DNA of 64,000 bases from Gammaproteobacteria bacterium (GTDB taxonomy: Bacteria; Pseudomonadota; Gammaproteobacteria; SURF-13). The stretch spans positions 84,826 through 148,825 of the forward strand of contig JAUXUQ010000010.1 of NCBI GenBank assembly GCA_030680605.1. The letters run 5' to 3'. The notes below the pieces were generated by a model. The model searched no databases. It was given only the letters and a program-made list of their open reading frames with translations, and was not told the DNA's origin. Of the stretch, positions 46,773-53,679 are shown piece by piece (within the stretch, counting starts at the first letter, position 1; every line of letters starts with the position of its first letter). Made by a program: the position numbers and the translations under genes.

Positions 46773-46807
46773 TTGAATGTGCCGTAGTCTTTGACACATA
46801 GGGCCGT

Positions 46808-46844
46808 AAAAAAAGCCCCGTGGATCACCCCACGGGGCTTTTTT
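46808..46844. terminator. Bidirectional intrinsic terminator
   Basis: A 9-bp GC stem (GCCCCGTGG / CCACGGGGC) with flanking A7 and T6 runs on either side, so it reads as a terminator on both strands. It separates fba from the convergent peroxidase gene (stop at 46869). Confidence 0.93.
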
Positions 46845-46868
46845 GTTTGCTGCTGCTGTGGCTGGGTA

Positions 46869-47975
46869 TTACCGGGGCAGCTCAGGACTGTTGAGTGACT
46901 TCATGAACGCCAGCAGATCAGCCTTTTCCTGCTCGTTGAGGCCGAGCGGGCGGAACAACTTGTCCAGCATCGGATTCTTTTCGTTACCCTTGTTGTAGAG
47001 GTCAATGACAGCCTCCAGTGTGGCTATGCTGCCATCATGCATGTAGGGCGCGGTCAGCTCGACGTTGCGCAAGGTGGGGGTCTTGAAGCGCCCGACGTCC
47101 TTGGTGTCCTCCAGTCCTTTCGGGCTGATCGTGACCAGCACCCGACCCAGCTGGGAGACATCCGCACCTTTCAATACGATTTCGTCGACGCTCTCGCCGT
47201 TGGCGATGGCGCTGCGGAAGGTATTGACGAGCTCGTACAGGCGCGGCTCCACTTTCTCGAAACTCACGCCGAGGTTATGGAAATTGTTGTTGGTGAAGAT
47301 GGCGTGGCTGGGGCCTATGGTATGGCACAGGCTGCATTTTGCCTTGCCACGAAATATCTCCAGGCCACGGATGGCCTCCGCTGAAAGCGCGCTTTTATCG
47401 CCGCCATATTGATAGCGGTCGAACGGTGAATCGCCAGCAATCAGTGTGCGCTCATAGCTCGCTATCGCCTTGGTGATATGCTCCACGCCAATCTTGGCGC
47501 TATCGACACCGAAGACCGCCTTGAACTGCGCGACGTAAATGCCATCCTTGCGGACGATATCGATCAACTCCTGGTGACTTTTAAGTCCATGCTCGATGGA
47601 GTTGGTGAACGGATCCTGCGCCTGACCTTCAAGGCTGGGCCGACGGCCGTCCCAGAACTGCGTGGTGTGGTACGCGGCATTCAGCAGAGAAGAGGTATTG
47701 CGTGTAGCCTTGCTACGGTTGATGCCCTCTGCCACAGGCAGGCCATCAGTAAAGCCTTTGTTGGGGTTATGGCAGACACTGCAACTGATGGTGCCATCGG
47801 CGCTCAGGCGGCGATCAGCAAACAGCGCCCTGCCGAGGGCAATCTTCTCCGGCGTCTGCGGGTTGTCAGCGGGGACGGGCACCGGGGGCAGGCCCAAGGG
47901 CTCGCTGGCTGAAGTTACGCTGGCACACAGCAGGAGCACGATGGCAAATAACGCCATAACGGCATTTTTCTTCAT
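46869..47975 (-). CDS. Dihaem cytochrome c peroxidase / MauG family protein
   Basis: A 368-residue periplasmic protein with a signal peptide (cleavage near residue 24). Two haem sites: CSVCH at 65-69 and CSLCH at 214-218. The family segments DGRRPSLEGQAQDPF near 109-123, YERTLIAGDSPFDRY near 174 and TPTLRNVELTAPYMHDGS near 300 are present. It reduces hydrogen peroxide or performs MauG-like oxidations; no mau genes are near. The DsbA/VKOR fusion upstream on the same strand (143-base gap) could aid its maturation. Confidence 0.9.
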   Translation of the reverse strand: MKKNAVMALFAIVLLLCASVTSASEPLGLPPVPVPADNPQTPEKIALGRALFADRRLSADGTISCSVCHNPNKGFTDGLPVAEGINRSKATRNTSSLLNAAYHTTQFWDGRRPSLEGQAQDPFTNSIEHGLKSHQELIDIVRKDGIYVAQFKAVFGVDSAKIGVEHITKAIASYERTLIAGDSPFDRYQYGGDKSALSAEAIRGLEIFRGKAKCSLCHTIGPSHAIFTNNNFHNLGVSFEKVEPRLYELVNTFRSAIANGESVDEIVLKGADVSQLGRVLVTISPKGLEDTKDVGRFKTPTLRNVELTAPYMHDGSIATLEAVIDLYNKGNEKNPMLDKLFRPLGLNEQEKADLLAFMKSLNSPELPR

Positions 47976-48118
47976 GAACCTTGCCTGGGGAGAAGATGCT
48001 AGGGAGTGGGAACCAGCGACACAGGTGCAGACGCTCTCGCGCTGGACGGGATGGCTTTATATCCACGCATTGAATATCGCGTTACTGTGTAGTCAGAAAT
48101 ATGAAAAGGGGCCAGGAT

Positions 48119-49441
48119 TCACGGTCGGGGCATACTGGGCGCGGGCAAGACCAGAAAGCCCGGGTCGGTATCCTTGCCTGCGGCCATGATCAGGCTAAAC
48201 AGGAAGGCGGGCACAGGGGTTCCGGTTCGGCCATTGATGACCACCAGGGGCGTGCCCTCGATCTGGTATTTTTCAGCCAGATCGATGTCTTCCTGGAGTA
48301 TGGCTGCCGTGGCGGCAGAGTTGACGCACGTCTCGAGAGTTTTGCGCCGTGCACCATCGTCCTGGGTGGCGATGCTCCAGATGCTGGCCAGGGTGAGGCT
48401 GCCCTGGTTCTTGAACATGGCGGCGCGTACGCGGCTGAAGTCAGGAGAGCCGCTGAGGCAGATCTGAACCTTGGCGGCCAGGCAACTGATGCCGCCGCCG
48501 CTGCGCTGGACAGCAGGGTTGCACTGACTGTCGAGCGGGAAATGGCGTGCCTCTTCGCTCCAGGAGCCGACTGGCGTAATGCCGCGCATTTCTTCCAGGG
48601 CGGCTTCAAGCTGTTGGCAGTGCGGGCAGCGAATATCCGTCCACTCCGTGATGTGTACCGGAGCCCCAGCCTGCCCGTAGACCATGCGTTTGGCGTCGGG
48701 CTGCAGGGAGATGTGGCTGGACTGGCGATAAATGGCAAGCGAATCACTGGTGGCCTTTTGTACGCTGGGTGGCAGTGAGGTCAGAAACTCGACCAACGGG
48801 CTGGCCGGGGTGTTGGCATCGGCCGCCTTGATCACGGTAGAGACCTTGGCAACACTCATGTCCTCGCGTGGCGTGTGCAGGCCGGGATAGATCAGCGCCG
48901 AGAAGGCAACGAGGAGGATGGCCCCGCTTTTGAGGCTGGCCTGCAGCCAGCGGGGCGCACCTGTGCTGAGACGTACATAGGCCAGCCAGGCGGCAGCCGC
49001 CACCAGTACGTAAAACAGTACGCAGGTAGGGCAGAAGGTCTTGAGGACAATGCTGTAGCCGAGCAGCGAAACAGCTATCAAGGCTCCCGCGCCGGTGACA
49101 ATGCGCAGGGCCTGTACGGTATCGTTCATGGCGGCTCCTTGGGTGGCTTGATAGCGCAGCATGGCGGCCAGTACCAATACTGCAGCGCTCCATATCAGAC
49201 CCCACCCGGCAATGGGCAGGCCGCTGAACTGATGCACGGCGTGGCCGACTGGCGAGTTCCACACCCCGGCGCAGTTGAAGGTGGCACTGAGCGAGCACAG
49301 GGGCGCAGCGCCATGGGTATTGAGCAGGTAAAGCTCAATCCACTGGTAAATCGTGAGCATGACGCCAAGCAGCGCCACCCCCCCCAGCAGGAGCGCTGTG
49401 CGGGCCTCGCGGCCGGGCTGGGTTGAGGCGCGTGTAGACAT
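48119..49441 (-). CDS. VKOR-DsbA fusion (disulfide-forming) protein
   Basis: A membrane protein that couples quinone reduction to disulfide formation. The 440 residues from the ATG at 49441 (GGGAGA 6 bases upstream) hold a VKOR domain with four or five helices (about 17-185), Cys49/Cys57 in the periplasmic loop and CPTC at 137-140, then a periplasmic thioredoxin-like DsbA/DsbG domain with RCPHC near 271-275 and cis-Pro in EGTPLVVING. It replaces the DsbA-DsbB pair in one polypeptide. It could oxidise exported cytochromes or other cysteine proteins. Confidence 0.9.
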   Translation of the reverse strand: MSTRASTQPGREARTALLLGGVALLGVMLTIYQWIELYLLNTHGAAPLCSLSATFNCAGVWNSPVGHAVHQFSGLPIAGWGLIWSAAVLVLAAMLRYQATQGAAMNDTVQALRIVTGAGALIAVSLLGYSIVLKTFCPTCVLFYVLVAAAAWLAYVRLSTGAPRWLQASLKSGAILLVAFSALIYPGLHTPREDMSVAKVSTVIKAADANTPASPLVEFLTSLPPSVQKATSDSLAIYRQSSHISLQPDAKRMVYGQAGAPVHITEWTDIRCPHCQQLEAALEEMRGITPVGSWSEEARHFPLDSQCNPAVQRSGGGISCLAAKVQICLSGSPDFSRVRAAMFKNQGSLTLASIWSIATQDDGARRKTLETCVNSAATAAILQEDIDLAEKYQIEGTPLVVINGRTGTPVPAFLFSLIMAAGKDTDPGFLVLPAPSMPRP

Positions 49442-49536
49442 GATGTTCTCCCGTGTATATCCCATTGACTCTAACAGAGTTGACCAAGACCAGACAAGAC
49501 ACGGGCAGCCGATTTGCAGCGGTGAAAGGTGGTAGC

Positions 49537-49941
49537 ATGGCGGCCATGTTTAGTGCCGGAACTGTCTTGGCCGCTACGGGGGTCTATCTGTTGATGGTGG
49601 CCGCATTTTTCTGGGCACGGTGGCGTCGCTTCCATGTGCCCGTGATGATCGGGGCGATGGTGTTTGATTTCACCATGCCGTTTTATCTGTACCTTACCAA
49701 GGATTGGTACCGGCGGCTGGTGGTGGAGGGGGAGCTGACCTCGTTCCTGTTATGGACCCATTTGTTGTTAGTGCTTACGCTTTACATGTTGTATGCCATG
49801 CAGATCCAGAGTGCGCGCCATATGCTGCGCGGCGAACTGACCTTGCGCGCCGATCATGGTGCCCAGGGCAGGGCGATATTGCTGGTGCGCGCCTTTGTGA
49901 TATTCACCGGAGCGCTGATGGTGGAAGTGCCGCAGGCTTAG
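49537..49941 (+). CDS. Small integral membrane protein (DUF420-like)
   Basis: A 134-residue protein with four predicted transmembrane helices (about 5-25, 33-55, 66-90, 112-130). Layout and conserved His/Arg (WRRFHVPVM near 28, WTHLLLVL near 73, HMLRGELTLRADHGAQGR) resemble DUF420/YozB-type membrane proteins linked to respiratory oxidases. The assignment is from topology and is tentative. It is divergent from the VKOR fusion. Confidence 0.6.
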   Translation: MAAMFSAGTVLAATGVYLLMVAAFFWARWRRFHVPVMIGAMVFDFTMPFYLYLTKDWYRRLVVEGELTSFLLWTHLLLVLTLYMLYAMQIQSARHMLRGELTLRADHGAQGRAILLVRAFVIFTGALMVEVPQA

Positions 49942-50170
49942 GGTGACCGTGTACAGTGCACCATGTCCATGCATGGGAAGCCTCCACCCTTGGTTCATGG
50001 GTGTGTGGCTGGCACACAAGGCCGAGGTATCTCTGACGCTCTACTTGTTGGCGTCGAGCTGCTCCTGCTATGATTCAGGCTACCCCGCAGCAGAACTTGA
50101 AAGGCTGCACACCGCAGCGCAGGCAGGCCTTCAGATCCACGCGTTGCGGTGCCCGTGAAGCCGGGTAATT
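49942..50170. other. Intergenic region before the rubrerythrin promoter
   Basis: No supported gene. A + strand frame ending near 50158 reads GYPAAELERLHTAAQAG before a stop and might be a gene relic, but it has no proper start. The functional part of this gap is the promoter and palindrome at 50171-50224. Confidence 0.3.
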
Positions 50171-50199
50171 TTGACATATCGAAATCCCCGGTGTAGACT
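50171..50199 (+). promoter_or_regulatory. Sigma70 promoter of the rubrerythrin gene
   Basis: TTGACA, 17-base spacer, TAGACT (two mismatches to TATAAT). The leader to the ATG is about 80 bases. A 15-base palindrome lies just downstream, near the expected start site. Confidence 0.6.
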
Positions 50200-50209
50200 T
50201 TAACCAAAC

Positions 50210-50224
50210 TTAGACGTAGTCTAA
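50210..50224. promoter_or_regulatory. Operator-like palindrome TTAGAC-GTA-GTCTAA
   Basis: Perfect 6-bp arms around a 3-base centre, located about +4 to +18 relative to the predicted start. A bound dimer would block transcription, so repression by a redox- or iron-sensing regulator is a reasonable guess for a rubrerythrin operon. It is not a Fur or PerR box. Confidence 0.5.
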
Positions 50225-50286
50225 ATACAGGAGGCCGTTACCAGTCAGCGGCCGCACATCAACATCAACATGTATGAGGAAGTGCT

Positions 50287-50706
50287 ATGCAACTCAAAGG
50301 CAGCAAAACCCATGAAAACCTGAAGGCGGCTTTCTCGGGCGAGTCCCAGGCCAACCGCCGTTATCTCTACTTCGCCGCCAAGGCCGACGTAGAAGGCTAC
50401 AATGACGTCTCCGCCGTATTCCGCTCCACTGCCGAGGGCGAGACCGGCCATGCGCACGGACACCTGGAGTACATGGAGGACTGTGGTGATCCGGCCACCG
50501 ACCTGCCTATCGGCTCTACCAGTGACAATCTCAAGGCCGCGATTGCGGGCGAAACGCACGAATACACTGATATGTATCCGGGTATGGCCAAGACCGCACG
50601 CGACGAAAGCTTCGGTGAAATCGCCGATTGGTTCGAGACGCTGGCCAAGGCCGAGCGTTCACACGCCAACCGCTTTCAGAAGGCGCTCGATTCGCTGGGC
50701 AAATAA
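50287..50706 (+). CDS. Rubrerythrin family protein, no rubredoxin domain
   Basis: Diiron ferritin-like protein, 139 residues. The two half-motifs are [19 protein letters not shown] with [10 protein letters not shown] near 17-57, and [19 protein letters not shown] with [10 protein letters not shown] near 86-130, giving the Glu/His ligands of a four-helix diiron site. The C-terminal rubredoxin domain of classical rubrerythrins is absent, so a separate electron donor is required; the Fe-S protein downstream is a candidate. Peroxide scavenging is the likely role. Confidence 0.93.
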   Translation: MQLKGSKTHENLKAAFSGESQANRRYLYFAAKADVEGYNDVSAVFRSTAEGETGHAHGHLEYMEDCGDPATDLPIGSTSDNLKAAIAGETHEYTDMYPGMAKTARDESFGEIADWFETLAKAERSHANRFQKALDSLGK

Positions 50707-50715
50707 GTTAAAGGC

Positions 50716-50875
50716 AGATACAAGTTGCAAGATACAAGTAAAAGCGGGGCCGTTTTGTACGGCCCCGTGTTTGTTCATAAGGTAGTTATTTGTTCAAAGG
50801 CAGTTACAGGGGAAAGATGCCTGGAACTAAGGCAGTGAATAGTTTTAACTTGTATCTTTATCTCTTGTATCTTTT
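50716..50875. repeat. Imperfect inverted repeat flanking the rubrerythrin terminator
   Basis: Left arm AGATACAAGTTGCAAGATAC onward (50716-50742); right arm ACTTGTATCTTTATCTCTTG onward (50844-50875). The repeated word is GATACAAG/CTTGTATC, present twice in each arm. The arms enclose the terminator hairpin and about 70 bases of non-coding DNA. Confidence 0.65.
50745..50775 (+). terminator. Hairpin terminator after rubrerythrin
   Basis: CGGGGCCG and CGGCCCCG pair around a TTTTGTA loop and are followed by TGTTTGTT. It is 38 bases past the stop. The Fe-S gene downstream may therefore depend on read-through or its own promoter. Confidence 0.75.
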
Positions 50876-50887
50876 CTCCGAGGTTAT

Positions 50888-52237
50888 ATGGCACCACCAC
50901 CCATCGAAGGTCAGCGTGAAGGCAGTCTTGAGGCGCCCACCCGTCATGCCCTGGACTGGAAAAATCCAGAATTTTACAATGAAACCGCACTCCAGCACGA
51001 GCTGGAGCGGGTGTTTGATATTTGTCATGGCTGTCGTCGCTGCTTCAGCCTGTGCCAATCCTTCCCGACCTTGTTTGATGCTATCGATGAGTCGCCCACC
51101 ATGGAGCTCGATGGTGTAGACAAGAAGGTGTATTGGGACGTAGTAGATCACTGCTACCTGTGCGACATGTGTTTCATGATCAAGTGCCCCTATGTGCCGC
51201 CGCATGCCTTCAACATCGACTTCCCGCATCTCATGCTGCGCGCCAAGGCAGTAAAGTACCAGCAAGGCGACGTCAAAATCCGTGACAGGATACTCACCAG
51301 CACCGACACCGTTGGCAGGCTCGCAGGCATTCCGGTAGTGGTGCAGGCAGTAAACGCCGTTAACAAAAGCAAGACAGCGCGCAAGATTCTGGACAAGACA
51401 CTGGGCGTGCATCCTGATGCCTTTGTGCCGGAGTACCACAGCGACACGTTGCGCAAACGCGAGCACGCTCGCAGACAACTGGATGCAGCGGCCACAGCGA
51501 CACCAAATACACGCGGCCGCGTGGCGCTGTTCGCCACCTGCTATGGTAACTACAACGAGCCACAGCTGGGCACAGACCTGATTGCCATTTTTGAACACAA
51601 TGGTATTCCGGTGCGGCTGGCCGAGCAGGAACAATGCTGCGGCATGCCCAAGCTGGAGCTGGGAGATCTGCAGGCTGTAGAGCGCGCCAAGCAGGCCAAT
51701 ATTCCGGTATTGGCGGCGCTGGTCGATGCCGGTTGGGATATTGTCGCCCCGGTACCCTCGTGCGTGCTGATGTTCAAGCAGGAATTGCCGCTGATGTTTC
51801 CAGACGATCCGGATGTGATCAAGGTAAAGAACGCGATCTACGATCCGTTTGAATATCTGATGCTGCGGCACAAGGACGGGGTGCTTAAAACAGATTTCAA
51901 AAAAACGCTGGGCAGGGTGTCGTATCACGTGTCATGCCATTTGCGGGTGCAAAACATAGGTCTAAAGACACGCGATGTATTGCAGTTGGTGCCCGATACC
52001 CAGGTGGAGCCGATAGAACGCTGCTCCGGTCACAATGGTACCTATGCAGTCAAAAGCGAGTTTCACGCCCATGCGGTGAAGATCGGCAAGCCGGTGGTGG
52101 AGCGTATTGCGAAGGCCAGCGCCGATTACTACACGAGCGACTGCCCGATTGCCGGCCATCATCTGGAGGAGGGGCTGGCGAACGGTACACCACCCACCCA
52201 CCCGGTCACCCTGTTGCGGATTGCTTACGGAGTCTGA
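50888..52237 (+). CDS. Fe-S protein with HdrD/GlpC-like CCG domains
   Basis: A 449-residue cytosolic protein. Two [4Fe-4S] sites: CHGCRRCFSLC (Cys 46, 49, 52, 56) and CYLCDMCFMIKC (Cys 89, 92, 95, 100). Two cysteine-rich CCG-type modules follow: CCGMPKLELGD near 250 and SCHLR...CSGHNG near 345-380, as in heterodisulfide reductase subunit D, GlpC and LutA. It lacks a flavin domain. Adjacent rubrerythrin, EncFtn-like and DUF3501 genes suggest it supplies electrons to these ferritin-like proteins. It overlaps or abuts the next gene. Confidence 0.85.
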   Translation: MAPPPIEGQREGSLEAPTRHALDWKNPEFYNETALQHELERVFDICHGCRRCFSLCQSFPTLFDAIDESPTMELDGVDKKVYWDVVDHCYLCDMCFMIKCPYVPPHAFNIDFPHLMLRAKAVKYQQGDVKIRDRILTSTDTVGRLAGIPVVVQAVNAVNKSKTARKILDKTLGVHPDAFVPEYHSDTLRKREHARRQLDAAATATPNTRGRVALFATCYGNYNEPQLGTDLIAIFEHNGIPVRLAEQEQCCGMPKLELGDLQAVERAKQANIPVLAALVDAGWDIVAPVPSCVLMFKQELPLMFPDDPDVIKVKNAIYDPFEYLMLRHKDGVLKTDFKKTLGRVSYHVSCHLRVQNIGLKTRDVLQLVPDTQVEPIERCSGHNGTYAVKSEFHAHAVKIGKPVVERIAKASADYYTSDCPIAGHHLEEGLANGTPPTHPVTLLRIAYGV

Positions 52238-52242
52238 TGATC

Positions 52243-52548
52243 ATGGCCAACGAAGGTTTTCACGAAGCAGCAGAAACATTAAGTACCGAAACCCGCGATA
52301 TGCACCGCGCCATCGTCTCATTGATGGAGGAACTGGAGGCGGTGGACTGGTACAACCAGCGGGTGGACGCCTGTAGCGATGATGAATTGCGTGCCGTGCT
52401 GGCGCATAACCGCGATGAGGAGAAAGAGCACGCGGCCATGATGCTGGAATGGATTCGTCGGCGTGACCCGGTGTTCGACAAGGAGTTGCGCGATTATCTG
52501 TTTACGGACAAGCCGCTGGCTGCGCTGGAGGCGAAGCACAAGTCGTGA
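52243..52548 (+). CDS. Encapsulin-type ferritin-like protein (EncFtn family)
   Basis: A 101-residue two-helix ferritin-like protein; the family assembles as a ring of dimers whose interface forms the diiron ferroxidase site. The conserved core is HRAIVSLMEELEAVDWYNQR near 20-39 and HNRDEEKEHAAM near 53-64, with the metal-binding Glu and the ExxH pair. The ATG at 52243 has GGAG 10 bases upstream; an ATG at 52237 overlaps the previous stop and is the alternative. Encapsulated relatives carry a C-terminal targeting tail; here the protein ends in EAKHKS with no such tail, and no shell gene is in the window. Confidence 0.82.
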   Translation: MANEGFHEAAETLSTETRDMHRAIVSLMEELEAVDWYNQRVDACSDDELRAVLAHNRDEEKEHAAMMLEWIRRRDPVFDKELRDYLFTDKPLAALEAKHKS

Positions 52549-52562
52549 AGGGGATACAAAAC

Positions 52563-53147
52563 ATGAAGAAGCTCAGCCGTGAGATGCTGTACCCGCTTGA
52601 GCAGTATGCGCGCATGCGCAACGAATTTCGCGCCAAGGTGATGGCGCACAAAACGCACAGGCGTGTGCCGGTAGGCCCGCATGCCACGCTCTACTTTGAA
52701 GACCAGCTCACCATGCACTACCAGGTGCAGGAAATGCTGCGGGTAGAACGCATCTTCGAGGACGAAGGGATACTTGAAGAAATCGAGGCCTACAACCCGC
52801 TGATACCGGATGGCAGCAACTGGAAGGCAACCTTCATGATCCAGTATGATGACGAAGGGGAGCGCCGTACTGCACTGGCCAGCATGATAGGCATTGAAGA
52901 CCGGGTGTGGGTGAAGGTGGGCGAGTACGCGCATGTGTGGGCGGTTGCCGATGAAGACCTGGAGCGCGAGAATGCACAGAAGACCTCGTCAGTGCACTTC
53001 CTGCGTTTTGAGCTGACGCCGGAGATGGTGGCGGCGGCCAAGGCCGGTGTTGCCATCGGTGTGGGCATCGAGCACCCGGCTTACTGCCATCAGGTTGACC
53101 CTATCGCAGACGATGTACGTGCGTCGTTAGTGCAGGACCTGGCCTGA
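52563..53147 (+). CDS. DUF3501 family protein
   Basis: A 194-residue cytosolic protein with the DUF3501 signature YPLEQYARMRNEFRAKVMAH near 11-30, a VGPHATLYFEDQLTMHYQ segment near 43-60, and IGIEDRVWVKVGEYAHVWA near 105-123. DUF3501 genes habitually neighbour rubrerythrin and HdrD-like Fe-S genes in proteobacteria, and the same grouping occurs here. Function unknown. It is 14 bases after the ferritin gene. Confidence 0.87.
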   Translation: MKKLSREMLYPLEQYARMRNEFRAKVMAHKTHRRVPVGPHATLYFEDQLTMHYQVQEMLRVERIFEDEGILEEIEAYNPLIPDGSNWKATFMIQYDDEGERRTALASMIGIEDRVWVKVGEYAHVWAVADEDLERENAQKTSSVHFLRFELTPEMVAAAKAGVAIGVGIEHPAYCHQVDPIADDVRASLVQDLA

Positions 53148-53152
53148 GCCCT

Positions 53153-53677
53153 GTGCGTACACCCTCGCTGCTGCTGTTGCTGGTGACGCTGCTGCCGGGT
53201 ATGTCAGGAGCGGCGGCAGCGTATGAGAATGACTACGATGAGCCCGCGCCGTGGACAGAGGACGTCAAGCCAGTGCCCGCGCCACCGCAGGAGGCTGACC
53301 TCATCCGGCTGGCCGTGGATGGCCCGCAGCGCAACTTCAAACATTATATTGACAGCAAGTCCCTCACGACCCATGCCGATGGCGTGGTCACCTACACCGC
53401 CGTCATCGCCTCAGACAGTGGTGCGCAAAACATCCTGTTTGAAGGCATACGTTGCGAAATGGCGCGCTACAAGACCTACGCCTACGGTAATGGTGCTGGC
53501 GGTTTTCAGCAGAGCCTGGCGTCCTCCTGGCAAAAGATACTCACCCGCAGCGGGCCCACCAACTATCGCAGCGAGCTGCTGCGCTACTATCTGTGTGATG
53601 AGCGCGGGCTTCCACTCCAGCCGCATGTCATCATCGAACGCCTGAAGCATCCCAATCCCCCGCGCTATACCGGCTGA
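53153..53677 (+). CDS. CNP1-like family secreted protein
   Basis: A 174-residue protein from a GTG at 53153. It has a Sec signal peptide (cleavage near AAA, about residue 22) and the CNP1-like domain with PWTEDVKPVPAPPQEADLI near 30-48, FKHYIDSKSL near 62, GIRCEMARYKTYAYG near 100, and RYYLCDERGLPL near 145. This family is found as exported proteins in beta- and gammaproteobacteria; function is unclear. It starts 5 bases after DUF3501 and ends 2 bases before parE. Confidence 0.82.
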   Translation: MRTPSLLLLLVTLLPGMSGAAAAYENDYDEPAPWTEDVKPVPAPPQEADLIRLAVDGPQRNFKHYIDSKSLTTHADGVVTYTAVIASDSGAQNILFEGIRCEMARYKTYAYGNGAGGFQQSLASSWQKILTRSGPTNYRSELLRYYLCDERGLPLQPHVIIERLKHPNPPRYTG

Positions 53678-53679
53678 CC

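Noticed and set aside
50858..51928. 356-codon frame antisense to the Fe-S protein
   Set aside because: Shadow; the cysteine cluster pattern proves the + strand.
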